A stretch of 38,246 bases of DNA from CAILLO01 sp964579735 (GCA_964579735.1 CAZOHH010000012.1:1-38246), one strand, 5' to 3'. Counted from the first letter of the stretch, positions 22,519 to 31,181 are shown. Made by a program: numbers and translations. Notes: generated from the letters alone by a model not told the origin.

Positions 22519-23517
22519 ATGGCAGAGCTCCGATACCACCCCCTCACCCGCGACTGGGTGATGATCGCGTCGCACCGCCAGAACCGTCCGCAGATGCCCA
22601 GGGACTTCTGCCCCTTCTGCCCTGGATCCGGAAGGATCCCACCTCATTATGAGGTCATGGAGTACGATAACGATTTTCCTGCCTTGTCCCAGGACCCTCC
22701 GACCCCGGATGACGTCGCGACGGCTCTCTATCGGACGGCGCCCGCCTACGGGAAGTGCGAGGTGATCCTCTATTCACCCGAGCATGACCGGACGCTTCCG
22801 GAACTGCCCCTCCCTCATATCCGCAAACTCGTCGACCTATGGTGCGCCCGCTACGAGGCGATATCGGCGGACCCCGGGATCCGATACACGTTCATCTTCG
22901 AGAACCGCGGCGAGGTCGTCGGCGTCACGATGCCGCACCCCCACGGGCAGATCTACGGGTATCCCTTCGTGCCGAAGAAGCTCGAGATCGAAGCCGAGTC
23001 GATGCGGCTCCATCGCGAGGAGACCGGTCGATGCCTCGTCTGCGACATGGATGCCGAGGAAGAGACGGCCGGACTGCGGATGGTCTACCAGAACGAGCAC
23101 TTCATGATCTACCTGCCGTTCTTCTGCGAGTATCCGTACGGGATATACATCTCCGCCAGACGCCATGTGCGCTCCATCGTCGAGCTGACCGACGCGGAGA
23201 GGGACGGGCTCTCCGACGCCGTGCTCACCGCCGCCGGCACGCTCGATGCCTTGTTCGGCGTGCGATTCCCCTATATGATGTGCATGCACAACCCGCCGGT
23301 GAACACACCGGGCGGAGACCCGGACTGGCATTTCCACATCGAGTTCTTCCCGCCGATGCGTTCGGACGTGAAGCAGAAATTCAATGCATCGAGCGAGACC
23401 GGGGCTTGGGCGCACTGCAATCCTACGGCCCCTGAAGAGAAGGCCGTCGAACTCCGGCAGGCGTGCGCGCGCTTCCGGACCGCCCACGGATTGCCGGGCG
23501 GCGCCTGGGAAGCCTGA
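22519..23517 (+). CDS. galT: Galactose-1-phosphate uridylyltransferase
   Basis: 332 residues. Zinc-binding CPFC (31-34), the nucleotidylated active-site motif H140-P-H-G-Q144, and DWHFHIEFFPP are all present. It converts UDP-glucose and galactose-1-phosphate to UDP-galactose and glucose-1-phosphate in the Leloir pathway. The frame is open far upstream, but the true start is the ATG at 22519, eight bases after GGGAGG and at the conserved N-terminus (RYHPLTRDWVMIA). galE follows 38 bp later; no galK is in the window. Confidence 0.96.
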   Translation: MAELRYHPLTRDWVMIASHRQNRPQMPRDFCPFCPGSGRIPPHYEVMEYDNDFPALSQDPPTPDDVATALYRTAPAYGKCEVILYSPEHDRTLPELPLPHIRKLVDLWCARYEAISADPGIRYTFIFENRGEVVGVTMPHPHGQIYGYPFVPKKLEIEAESMRLHREETGRCLVCDMDAEEETAGLRMVYQNEHFMIYLPFFCEYPYGIYISARRHVRSIVELTDAERDGLSDAVLTAAGTLDALFGVRFPYMMCMHNPPVNTPGGDPDWHFHIEFFPPMRSDVKQKFNASSETGAWAHCNPTAPEEKAVELRQACARFRTAHGLPGGAWEA

Positions 23518-23555
23518 AGAGAACGACGGAACGACGGGAGTCGGGGAGGGGACAA

Positions 23556-24575
23556 ATGGCGAGGATTCTCGTGACCGGCGGAGCCGGCTACATAGGCAGC
23601 CACACCTGCGTGGAACTGTTGGCGGAGGGCCACGACGTGGTCGTGGTCGATGATCTTTCGAACAGCAAGCCGGAAGCCGTCGCGCGGGTCCAGGAAATCG
23701 CCGGCCGGAAATTCGTCTTCCACCAGGCCGACGTGTGCGACGAAACCGCGCTGCGGCGGATCTTCAAGGGCGAGTCGTTCGATGCGGTGATCCATTTCGC
23801 CGGGTTGAAGGCGGTCGGGGAATCCGTCGAGAAACCCCTCGAATACTACCGGGTGAATCTTGGAAGCACGGTAGCGCTCTGCCGCGTGATGGCCGAGCAC
23901 GGCGTGAAGCGGCTGGTCTTCAGTTCGTCTGCGACGGTGTACGGCGTCCCCGAGCACATGCCGCTCCGGGAGACGGATCGGCTGGGAGCGACGAACCCCT
24001 ATGGGCGGACCAAACTGATGATCGAGGAGATCCTGCGCGACCTGCATGTTGCGGATCCTTCCTGGTCGATCGTGATGCTTCGATATTTCAACCCGATCGG
24101 TGCGCACCCCAGCGGCCGCATCGGCGAGGACCCGAACGGGATTCCGAACAACCTTCTTCCCTTCGTATCCCAGGTCGCGATCGGCCGACTTCCGGAACTG
24201 AAGGTCTACGGCTCCGATTACCCGACACCGGACGGCACCGGCGTGCGCGACTACCTGCATGTCGTGGATCTCGCGATCGGTCACTGCCGCGCGGTGGACC
24301 ACGCGATCGCGACCCCCGGCGCAGAGGCGGTGAACCTCGGCACCGGAAAAGGATACAGTGTCCTCGACATCGTCCGGGCTTTCGAGAAGGCGAGCGGCCG
24401 CAGGATCCCCTACTCGGTCGTGGACCGTCGTCCGGGGGATATCGCGGTCTGCTATGCGGACCCGGCCAAGGCCAAGACGATGCTCGGCTGGACGGCCGAA
24501 CGAGACCTCGCGGAAATGTGCGCCGACGCCTGGCGCTGGCAGTCGCAGAACCCCGCCGGATACGGCGAGGCCTGA
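23556..24575 (+). CDS. galE: UDP-glucose 4-epimerase
   Basis: 339 residues of the short-chain dehydrogenase type. The NAD motif GGAGYIG lies at 8-14, the catalytic Ser/Thr in SSSATVYG, and YxxxK in NPYGRTKLMIEE. The C-terminus (DIAVCYADPAKAKTMLGW) is canonical. It regenerates UDP-glucose for GalT and supplies UDP-galactose for cell-surface sugars. The ATG at 23556 follows GGGGAGGGG. The next gene begins 4 bp after the stop. Confidence 0.97.
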   Translation: MARILVTGGAGYIGSHTCVELLAEGHDVVVVDDLSNSKPEAVARVQEIAGRKFVFHQADVCDETALRRIFKGESFDAVIHFAGLKAVGESVEKPLEYYRVNLGSTVALCRVMAEHGVKRLVFSSSATVYGVPEHMPLRETDRLGATNPYGRTKLMIEEILRDLHVADPSWSIVMLRYFNPIGAHPSGRIGEDPNGIPNNLLPFVSQVAIGRLPELKVYGSDYPTPDGTGVRDYLHVVDLAIGHCRAVDHAIATPGAEAVNLGTGKGYSVLDIVRAFEKASGRRIPYSVVDRRPGDIAVCYADPAKAKTMLGWTAERDLAEMCADAWRWQSQNPAGYGEA

Positions 24576-24579
24576 CGCG

Positions 24580-25476
24580 ATGAACAAGGCGGATCGCTGG
24601 AAGGACTACGAACTGCTCGATGCGGGCGGCGGGGAGAAGCTGGAGCGCTGGGGCGACGTCGTCCTGCGCCGGCCCGACCCACAGGCCATTTGGCCCGCAG
24701 GCGAGGCACCCGCAACCGCGAAGGCATGGAACGCGTCCCATGCGACGTACCACCGGAGCGAGACCGGCGGCGGTTTCTGGGAGAAGCACCGTGTCCTCCC
24801 GTCGGATTGGACCGTATCGTACCCGCTGGCACAGGGGCAGCTGACCTTCCGGGTCGAGACGACGGGCTTCAAGCACACCGGCCTGTTCCCCGAGCAGGCT
24901 GTGAACTGGGATGCCTGCGCCGAACGGATCTCCGAGGCGAACCGCAAGGGACGGCCCAGCCGGATCCTCAACCTCTTCGCATACACGGGAGGAGCTACCG
25001 CCGCCTGCGCGAAGGCCGGCGCGACGGAAGTCGTCCACGTCGATGCCTCGAAGGGAATGAACCAACGCGCCAAGGAGAACCTGGGGCTTTCCGGGTGCGA
25101 GGATCGTCCGGTGCGCTTCCTGACCGATGACGTCGGCAAGTTCGTCGAGAGGGAGATCCGCCGGGGTCGACGATATGATGGGATCATCATGGATCCGCCA
25201 TCCTACGGACGAGGCCCCGCCGGTGAACTCTGGAAGCTGGAGGATGCGCTTTATCCGCTCGTCGACCAGTGTGCCCAGCTGCTTTCCGACACGCCGTCCT
25301 TCTTCCTGATCAACTCCTATACGACCGGCCTGTCTCCCGCGGTTCTGACCGCCGTTCTGACTCTGGCCGTCGGCGGCCGATTCGGCGGATCCGCGCAGGC
25401 CGACGAAATCGGGCTTCCCGCTTCGCTGCGCCCGTTGGTCCTACCTTGTGGCGCCTCGGGCTGGTGGACGCCTTGA
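24580..25476 (+). CDS. SAM-dependent methyltransferase, RlmI/RlmK-like
   Basis: 298 residues. A Rossmann methyltransferase domain holds NLFAYTGGATAACAKAGATEVVHVDASKGM (motif I and II region) and the catalytic-type MDPPSYGRG. The segment HTGLFPEQAVNWD is typical of the RlmI-related group (Methyltrans_SAM) that methylates 23S rRNA cytosine or guanine. The N-terminal PUA-like part is short. It starts 4 bp after galE and overlaps the pseudouridine synthase by 13 bp with the start chosen there. Target RNA not assignable. Confidence 0.85.
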   Translation: MNKADRWKDYELLDAGGGEKLERWGDVVLRRPDPQAIWPAGEAPATAKAWNASHATYHRSETGGGFWEKHRVLPSDWTVSYPLAQGQLTFRVETTGFKHTGLFPEQAVNWDACAERISEANRKGRPSRILNLFAYTGGATAACAKAGATEVVHVDASKGMNQRAKENLGLSGCEDRPVRFLTDDVGKFVEREIRRGRRYDGIIMDPPSYGRGPAGELWKLEDALYPLVDQCAQLLSDTPSFFLINSYTTGLSPAVLTAVLTLAVGGRFGGSAQADEIGLPASLRPLVLPCGASGWWTP

Positions 25477-26261
25477 CCTCCATTCCCCCGAACGTCCGTA
25501 TCGAGATCCTGTACGAGGACAACCACGTGGTCGTCGCCGTGAAACCTCCTGGCGTGCTCTCCCAACCCGACGGCTCTCCCGCGCCCGACATGCTCGCCCT
25601 CCTCAAGGCCTACCTGAAGGACAAGTACGCGAAACCCGGCGACGTCTTCCTTGGACTCGTGCACAGACTGGACCGTCCCGTCGGAGGGGTCATGGTCTTC
25701 GCCCGCACATCGAAGGGCGCCTCCCGCATCTCCGCCCAGATCCGCGAACACGGCCTCGAGAAACGGTATCTGGCCGTCGTGCATGGACGTCCCGCCCTGG
25801 AGTCCGGCGTGCTGACGGCGCGCCTCCAGAAGGACCCCCGGACCAATACCGTCCGCCGGCTGGGCGAAGGGGAGGATGGCTTCGAGGGAGATCCGACCGC
25901 GAACCTCCCCCGGGACGCGTCTCTCTCCTACCGCATGCTGGCGACTGCACCAGGTCCGATCTCCCTGCTCGAGATCGCCCTCGAGACCGGGCGCTCGCAC
26001 CAGATCCGCGCACAGCTTTCCGACGCCGGCCTCCCGATTCTCGGAGACCGCCGATACGGGCTCGCCACCGACGACTTCGAGGACATCGCGCTCTGGGCCT
26101 TCCGCATCGGGTTCGATGCCCCCACGCGCATGGAGCGGATCGTCGTGCAGGAACCACCGCCGGTCGGAAGAGAACCCTGGTGTCGGTTCGCCGGCGCATT
26201 GCCTGCCCGCTCCGTCCCTTCCACCGGCAGCCCTGCCTCCGCATCTCAGCCGAAGCCCTGA
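25464..26261 (+). CDS. RluA-family pseudouridine synthase
   Basis: 265 residues from the GTG at 25464. The core begins VRIEILYEDNHVVVAVKPPGVLSQPD. The catalytic aspartate is in HRLDRPVGGVMVFARTSKG (about residue 70), and the family's Arg-rich GRSHQIRAQL motif and GDRRYG follow. It isomerises uridine in rRNA or tRNA. The start is uncertain: a TTG at 25473 overlaps the upstream stop (TTGA), and the open frame reaches farther upstream. Co-oriented with the preceding RNA methyltransferase. The Pro/Ser-rich C-terminus is low complexity. Confidence 0.9.
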   Translation: MDALTSIPPNVRIEILYEDNHVVVAVKPPGVLSQPDGSPAPDMLALLKAYLKDKYAKPGDVFLGLVHRLDRPVGGVMVFARTSKGASRISAQIREHGLEKRYLAVVHGRPALESGVLTARLQKDPRTNTVRRLGEGEDGFEGDPTANLPRDASLSYRMLATAPGPISLLEIALETGRSHQIRAQLSDAGLPILGDRRYGLATDDFEDIALWAFRIGFDAPTRMERIVVQEPPPVGREPWCRFAGALPARSVPSTGSPASASQPKP

Positions 26262-26277
26262 CTGGAGGTCTCGATCC

Positions 26278-26982
26278 ATGCCGCGAACTGAAGCTTGCCC
26301 GTCGAATCCGTTTCGTCTCCGCCGAAAGACGGTGGCAGTCGTGCTTGCCGTCCTCCTGACCCTCAGCCTCGTCGGCGTCGCCCTGCTGCTCCTCGTGGAC
26401 CTGCGCGTCGTGAAGGTCGGTACGTCCTTGATTCGACCGACGGAAGGGAAGACCTACGATTGCATCCTCGTCCTGGGAGCCCTGGTCTACGGCGATACGC
26501 CGAGCCCCATGCTCAAGGACCGGCTCGATGGCGCTCTCGCGGCCTACCGTGCCGGCCTGTCCGACCGGATTCTGGTCAGCGGCGACCACGGAACGGAGGA
26601 CTACGACGAGGTCAACGCGATGCGCATCTATCTCGAGAAGGCAGGCGTCCCTCCGGAGAGCATCTTTCTGGACCACGCCGGATTCGATACCTACGACTCC
26701 CTCTATCGGGCACGGGAGATCTTCCAGGTCCGATCGGTCCTCATCGCGACGCAGCGGTTCCACCTTCTTCGTGCCCTGTATATCGCCGACCGTCTGGGTC
26801 TTTCGGCCAATGGAACCGACACGGCCTATCGCATCTACGGAAAGGACCTCTGGTACGAGATCCGCGAGGTACCCGCCCGCTTCAAGTCCTTTCTGGACTG
26901 CGAAATCCTCCGAAGTCGTCCGACGTTCCTGGGCGAACCGATACCGATTTCCGGCAGCGGCATGGCGACGCGGGACGAATGA
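26278..26982 (+). CDS. SanA/YdcF-type DUF218 membrane-anchored protein
   Basis: 234 residues. A basic N-terminus and one membrane helix (residues 19-42) are followed by a DUF218 domain: YDCILVLGALVYGDTPSPMLKDRLDGAL, ILVSGDHG, EVNAMRIYLEKAGVP and DHAGFDTYDSLYRARE. The SanA group affects envelope permeability in other bacteria; the biochemical role is not established. The ATG at 26278 has GGAGGTC upstream (26264-26270). It lies 16 bp after the pseudouridine synthase gene. Confidence 0.9.
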   Translation: MPRTEACPSNPFRLRRKTVAVVLAVLLTLSLVGVALLLLVDLRVVKVGTSLIRPTEGKTYDCILVLGALVYGDTPSPMLKDRLDGALAAYRAGLSDRILVSGDHGTEDYDEVNAMRIYLEKAGVPPESIFLDHAGFDTYDSLYRAREIFQVRSVLIATQRFHLLRALYIADRLGLSANGTDTAYRIYGKDLWYEIREVPARFKSFLDCEILRSRPTFLGEPIPISGSGMATRDE

Positions 26983-27018
26983 CCCGAATCGTAGCCCTTC
27001 CATTCCATCAGCCGGTGC

Positions 27019-27024
27019 TATAAT
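27019..27024 (+). promoter_or_regulatory. -10 box of the first rubrerythrin gene
   Basis: TATAAT 58 bp before the rubrerythrin start. A -35 candidate is weak (TTCCAT at 15 bp). No PerR-like palindrome is seen. Confidence 0.5.
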
Positions 27025-27082
27025 GGATTCGTCGTTGGATGCGCAGGAAACTCATGCCATATTCGAAGGAGGATGAATCGAC

Positions 27083-27676
27083 ATGAAGAACCTCAAGGGG
27101 TCCCGGACCGCCGAGAACCTGCTGAAGGCCTTCGCCGGCGAGTCGCAGGCTCGCAATCGCTACACCTTCTATGCCTCGGCCGCGAACAAGGAAGGATACA
27201 TGCAGATCCAGGCCATTTTCACCGAGACTGCCGATAACGAGAAGGAGCACGCCAAGCTCTTCTTCAAGCACCTCGCGGCCGGTCTCGCCGGTGAGCTTCC
27301 CACGACCGTCGACATCGTCGCGACCTACCCGGTCGCGCTGGGCACCACGCTCGACAACCTTCGCGCCGCGGCGGCCGGAGAGCACGAGGAGTGGACCGAA
27401 CTCTACCCGGCCTTCGCGAAGATCGCCGAGGAAGAAGGGTATCCAGAAGTGGCCTCCACTTTCCGACTCGTCGCGAAGGTCGAGACGGAGCACGAGAACC
27501 GGTACGTTTCGCTCGCGAAGAACGTCACCGAGGGTCTCGTCTTCCACCGCCCCGAAGCCGTCGCCTGGCACTGTCGGAACTGCGGCCTCGTCGTGGTCGC
27601 GACCCAAGCCCCCGCGGAATGCCCCGCCTGCCGGCACCCTCAGTCCTACTTCGAACTCCAACGTCCGAACTACTGA
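27083..27676 (+). CDS. Rubrerythrin (first of two)
   Basis: 197 residues. A four-helix diiron domain has GESQARNRYTFYAS, ADNEKEHAKLFFKHL and the later AKVETEHENRY, giving the carboxylate and histidine ligands. A C-terminal rubredoxin-like knuckle pair (CRNCG ... CPACRHPQSYFEL) holds a mononuclear iron. Rubrerythrins reduce hydrogen peroxide in anaerobes using electrons from rubredoxin. AAGGAGGATG lies upstream of the ATG. The second copy starts 51 bp after its stop. Confidence 0.97.
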   Translation: MKNLKGSRTAENLLKAFAGESQARNRYTFYASAANKEGYMQIQAIFTETADNEKEHAKLFFKHLAAGLAGELPTTVDIVATYPVALGTTLDNLRAAAAGEHEEWTELYPAFAKIAEEEGYPEVASTFRLVAKVETEHENRYVSLAKNVTEGLVFHRPEAVAWHCRNCGLVVVATQAPAECPACRHPQSYFELQRPNY

Positions 27677-27727
27677 GCCGAAGGACGCTCGGACCGCCGC
27701 GCGTCGATACAAGGAGGACCTCCGCCC

Positions 27728-28321
27728 ATGAAAAGCATCAAGGGATCCCGCACCGCCGAGAATCTGATGAAAGCCTTCGCAGGAGAGTCACAGGCGCGAA
27801 ATCGATATACCTACTACGCGTCGGTGGCCAAGGACGAAGGTTACATCCAGATCCAGTCCATCTTCCTGGATACGGCGGACAACGAGAAGTCCCATGCCAA
27901 GCAGTTCTTCAAGCTTCTTGCCGCGGGTCTCGGAGACATGCTTCCCACGACCGTCGACATCAAGGCCACCTACCCCGTGGCCTACGGCACCACGCTGGAC
28001 AACCTGCGCGCGGCGGCCGCCGGTGAAAACGAGGAGAGGACCGTTCTCTACCCCGGGTTCGCGAAGATCGCCGAAGAAGAAGGGTTCATGGACGTGGCCG
28101 CCGTCTTCCGCATGGTCGCGAAGGTCGAGGCCGAACACGAGGCCCGATACAATGCCCTGGCGAAGAACGTCGCCGAAGGATTCGTCTTCCGCCTCACCGA
28201 GGCCGTCGCATGGCGCTGCCGCGAGTGCGGCTATGTCGTCGTCTCGACCTCGCCGCCCTTGGAGTGCCCGGTCTGCCATCACCCGCAAGGCTACTTCGAA
28301 CTTCAGCGCCCGAACTATTGA
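27728..28321 (+). CDS. Rubrerythrin (second of two)
   Basis: 197 residues, the same length as its neighbour and collinear with it, so a tandem duplication. Diiron motifs (GESQARNRYTYYAS, ADNEKSHAKQFFKLL, AKVEAEHEARY) and the C-terminal cysteine pairs (CRECGY ... CPVCHHPQGYFEL) are intact. In the second motif the first copy has KEH where this copy has KSH, a change near the metal site that may separate their activities. AAGGAGG precedes the ATG. Confidence 0.97.
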   Translation: MKSIKGSRTAENLMKAFAGESQARNRYTYYASVAKDEGYIQIQSIFLDTADNEKSHAKQFFKLLAAGLGDMLPTTVDIKATYPVAYGTTLDNLRAAAAGENEERTVLYPGFAKIAEEEGFMDVAAVFRMVAKVEAEHEARYNALAKNVAEGFVFRLTEAVAWRCRECGYVVVSTSPPLECPVCHHPQGYFELQRPNY

Positions 28322-28342
28322 ACCGACTATCGAACCATCGGA

Positions 28343-28372
28343 TTGCCATCCGTCCGACCGGGATGATATAAT
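28343..28372 (+). promoter_or_regulatory. Promoter of tRNA-Pro
   Basis: TTGCCA at 28343-28348, an 18-bp spacer, and an extended -10 TGATATAAT (28364-28372). The tRNA begins 18 bp after the -10 box. Confidence 0.8.
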
Positions 28373-28389
28373 CGGACCGCTCCAGACCT

Positions 28390-28466
28390 CGAGGTGTGGC
28401 TCAGTCCGGTAGAGCGCCTGGTTTGGGACCAGGATGTCGCAGGTTCGAATCCTGTCACCTCGACCA
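28390..28466 (+). tRNA. tRNA-Pro (anticodon UGG), CCA encoded
   Basis: 77 nt. Acceptor CGAGGTG pairs with CACCTCG; the anticodon arm is CCTGG-TTTGGGA-CCAGG with TGG at the anticodon; the T arm contains GGTTCGAATCC; A73 is followed by encoded CCA. Own promoter upstream and terminator directly downstream. Confidence 0.98.
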
Positions 28467-28472
28467 CGACCC

Positions 28473-28507
28473 AATGGGCTTCGGGGAACTCCCGGAGCCC
28501 ATTTCTT
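28473..28507 (+). terminator. Terminator after tRNA-Pro
   Basis: AATGGGCT (28473-28480) pairs with AGCCCATT (28496-28503), extended inward by five further pairs with a GAACT loop, followed by a TTCTT tract. Confidence 0.88.
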
Positions 28508-28561
28508 GACCTGCGATTCCAATGCACTCCGCCGACACCCGGTGGAACAAGGAGAAACATG

Positions 28562-28828
28562 ATGAAATTCGCATCCAGAGGTCTTCCCGTCGACCCGGAA
28601 CTGCCTTCCAGCATCGTTCCGGCCCTCGCCCGGAAAAGAATCCGCATCAGCTCGGTCGGGTATCCCGGAACCGGCACCCTCTACTATGAAGGGACGATTC
28701 GCTCCTTCGTCGTGGAACGCATGCCGCACGAGACGCTGATCGCTCAACTGCCCGGACTTCTCGAGGTGCCGCGCTTCACCTACCAGCCCGGCACCGAGAA
28801 ACTCCTCGTGGAACTCATCGAGGACTGA
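28562..28828 (+). CDS. Small protein of unknown function
   Basis: 88 residues (89 if the ATG at 28559 is used; AAGGAG is 7 nt before 28562 and only 4 nt before 28559). Mostly beta-strand-forming (RIRISSVGYPGTGTLYYEG, then a C-terminal LLVELIED). No family recognised. It lies between two clear terminators with a good ribosome-binding site, so it is probably a real single gene. Confidence 0.65.
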   Translation: MKFASRGLPVDPELPSSIVPALARKRIRISSVGYPGTGTLYYEGTIRSFVVERMPHETLIAQLPGLLEVPRFTYQPGTEKLLVELIED

Positions 28829-28837
28829 AGAACAGAA

Positions 28838-28870
28838 GAAGAGGCCCCGGTTCGCGCCGGAGCCTCTTTT
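28838..28870 (+). terminator. Terminator after the small protein
   Basis: AGAGGCCCCGG pairs with CCGGAGCCTCT with one internal mismatch around a TTCGCG loop, and TTTT follows. Confidence 0.85.
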
Positions 28871-28959
28871 CGATTTCGCGGGTCGCTGCGGGTCAGGTTG
28901 GGCGCTCCGAGACGACGACTTGATTCCTTCCGTTCGTCCCCGGTTTGCCGACGTTCATA

Positions 28960-30246
28960 CTACGGGTTCGACCGAGCAAGAGGTTCCAGTTCAGGTCGAA
29001 GCGCCCTGCGCAGCCGCCAGTAGATGAAGAGCGTTCCGGCAAGGCCGAGGACCCCGCTTACGAGCATGCAGCCCGTGGCACCGGCCACTTCGGTCAGCTT
29101 GCCCGCATAAAGGCTTCCGAAGGGGATCACACCGCCGAAGACGAGCGAGAAGAGGCTCATGACGCGACCGCGCATCCGGTCCTCCGTCGTGAGCTGGATC
29201 TTCGTGTTGACCAGCGTCGTGAAGGATATGGTGCAGAAGCCGATGCCAATCAGGGTCGCACAGGCAAGGGGATAGCTGCGCTCGAGTCCGAGGATGGGCA
29301 GAAGGATGCACATTCCGGCCGCACCACCAAAAAGCACCGAAAAACGTGCTCCAGACTTGCTCTTCGTCGTGATGCGAAGGGCGCCGAGGAAGGAGCCGAG
29401 TCCGAGGGAGGTCATCAGAAGACCGTATCCGGCGGCCTCCTGGCCGAGGTTCTGCGTCGCGAAGATGGGCACGAGAACATTGAAGTTGATGACGAACGTG
29501 CTGAGGATCGCGAGCAGGAGGAGCGGATAGAGGATCGCGGGAGTGTGACGGACATAGACGAGTCCCTCCCGGATATCGAGCAGTACGGTCCCGAAGGTTC
29601 GAACGACGGGGCGCGGTTCCATGGAACGAGGGATGCGCATCAGGGCGAGTCCTGCGATCACGGCGAGAAAGCTGGCCGCGTTGAGGTAGAAGCAGGCTGC
29701 GATGCCGACGAGGGAGATGAGGAGTCCGGCGACTGCAGGACCGAGGATTCGGGCCAGATTGAAGAGCGTGGAGTTGAGTCCGATCGCGTTCATCAGGTCC
29801 TCCTTGCCGACGAGCTCGACGAAGAAGGACTGGCGGGTCGGCAAGTCGAGCGTCTGCACGACGCCGAGGAGGAGGGCCAGCACGAGGACGTGCCAGTATC
29901 GTGCGACGCCCAGCGCGGTGATCGTGGCGAGGGCCGCCGCGAGGACGGCCAGACTGGACTGCGTGACGATCAGGACGGTGCGCTTGGGAAAACGGTCGAC
30001 GAGCGTCCCGGCGAAAAGGGAGAAGAGCATCATGGGCAGGAATTGGAGCGCGGAGACGAGCCCCAGCTTGAAGGGTGCGTCGGCTTGGCCGGACGTGAGC
30101 TGCAGGACCAGCCAGGCCTGACCGATGTTCTGCATCCAGGTCCCGATCAGCGAGACGCACTGGCCGACGAAGAAGAGACGGAAATTCCGGTGGGTGAGCG
30201 CCGGAAAGGTGGAACGGAGCTTCCGAAGGACGGTCGAGGAATCCAT
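28960..30246 (-). CDS. MFS transporter, EntS-like exporter
   Basis: 428 residues with about twelve membrane segments. The start FPALTHRNFRLFFVGQCVSLIGTWMQNIGQAWLV and the loop DRFPKRTVL (MFS signature A) fit the MFS_3/EntS group of drug or siderophore exporters. QTLDLPTRQSFFVELVGKEDLMNAIGLNS and the later RMRGRVMSLFSLVFGG are also typical. Substrate unknown. The ATG at 30246 has AAAGGGG upstream; the open frame continues but without support. Divergent from the dioxygenase gene over 119 bp. Confidence 0.93.
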   Translation of the reverse strand: MDSSTVLRKLRSTFPALTHRNFRLFFVGQCVSLIGTWMQNIGQAWLVLQLTSGQADAPFKLGLVSALQFLPMMLFSLFAGTLVDRFPKRTVLIVTQSSLAVLAAALATITALGVARYWHVLVLALLLGVVQTLDLPTRQSFFVELVGKEDLMNAIGLNSTLFNLARILGPAVAGLLISLVGIAACFYLNAASFLAVIAGLALMRIPRSMEPRPVVRTFGTVLLDIREGLVYVRHTPAILYPLLLLAILSTFVINFNVLVPIFATQNLGQEAAGYGLLMTSLGLGSFLGALRITTKSKSGARFSVLFGGAAGMCILLPILGLERSYPLACATLIGIGFCTISFTTLVNTKIQLTTEDRMRGRVMSLFSLVFGGVIPFGSLYAGKLTEVAGATGCMLVSGVLGLAGTLFIYWRLRRALRPELEPLARSNP

Positions 30247-30365
30247 GGACACCCCTTTTCGGCATTCGCCTCTCCCATCATACCCTTCCAAGGAGTTGCA
30301 GAACATAGGGTACCGGCCCGGACCTTTCCAGGCAGTACAATACGGGGAAGAGTGGAGGAACTGAA

Positions 30366-31136
30366 ATGACAAGGAAGATGCCTGCGCTGTTCGTCGGCCA
30401 TGGTTCACCGATGAACGCGATCGAAGACAATGCCTATACGAGTGCCTGGATGGAAGTGGCGAAGCGGCTTCCGAAGCCGGAGGCCATCCTCTCCGTATCG
30501 GCCCACTGGTTCACGGAGGGGACGCGGATCTGCGACGACGCGCACCCCCGCATGGAATACGACATGTACGGATTCCCCGACGAATTGTACCGACTGGTGT
30601 ACCCGGCTCCCGGGTCTCCGGAGAAGGCGCACCGTGCGATGGATGCCATATCCGCCGACGTGAGGGTCGACGACAGCTGGGGCTTCGACCACGGGACCTG
30701 GTCGGTGCTCCACCGCCTGTTCCCGAAGGCGGACGTCCCTGTCTTCCAGCTGAGCGTGGACCGAGGTGCGACCCCTGATGAACATTTCCGGATCGGGCAG
30801 CGGATCGGGGCTCTCCGGGACGAGGGGGTCCTCGTGTTCGGCAGCGGCAACGTCGTCCACAATCTCGGCCGCATCGGATGGGGGATGGAGGGAGGGCACC
30901 CTTGGGCCGACGAGTTCGACGACTATGTCAAGGAGCGGGTCGTCGGGCGCCGTTTCGACGAGGTCGTCGGCTACTCGGCGGCGGGACCGTCCGCGCGACT
31001 GGCCGTTCCCACGACGGACCATTTCGACCCGCTGCTATATGTACTCGGCGCCGCCCGACCGGAGGATGCACTGACGGTGTTCAACGACACCCGCATGATG
31101 GGTTCGCTGTCGATGACAAGCTATCTTTTCGAGTGA
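30366..31136 (+). CDS. Extradiol ring-cleavage dioxygenase, YgiD/DODA type
   Basis: 256 residues of the class III extradiol (LigB-like) family. Metal ligands and active-site residues are visible in FVGHGSPMNAIE, SVSAHWF, GFDHGTWSVL and PTTDHFDPLLYVLG; GSGNVVHNLGRIGW is the family hallmark. The closest characterised relative I know is 4,5-DOPA extradiol dioxygenase YgiD. O2 use would be odd in an anaerobe, so the physiological substrate is open. GGAGG precedes the ATG; a possible -10 TACAAT lies at 30336-30341. Confidence 0.92.
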   Translation: MTRKMPALFVGHGSPMNAIEDNAYTSAWMEVAKRLPKPEAILSVSAHWFTEGTRICDDAHPRMEYDMYGFPDELYRLVYPAPGSPEKAHRAMDAISADVRVDDSWGFDHGTWSVLHRLFPKADVPVFQLSVDRGATPDEHFRIGQRIGALRDEGVLVFGSGNVVHNLGRIGWGMEGGHPWADEFDDYVKERVVGRRFDEVVGYSAAGPSARLAVPTTDHFDPLLYVLGAARPEDALTVFNDTRMMGSLSMTSYLFE

Positions 31137-31152
31137 TGCGAAAGCCGCGTCC

Positions 31153-31181
31153 TTCCCAGTCCCTCCGCCATGTGGGATAAT
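31153..31181 (+). promoter_or_regulatory. Candidate promoter of the lipoprotein-mntH operon
   Basis: TTCCCA (31153-31158), 17-bp spacer, GATAAT (31176-31181). A GGGTCC/GGACCC hairpin (31193-31208) lies in the short leader before the GGGAGG ribosome-binding site. Confidence 0.45.

Noticed and set aside
26983..27082. PerR or Fur box before the rubrerythrins
   Set aside because: No TTATAAT-type inverted repeat was found; only a -10 box is supportable.
28945..30369. 474-codon plus-strand open frame opposite the MFS gene
   Set aside because: Highly charged shadow protein; the minus-strand MFS transporter accounts for the region.
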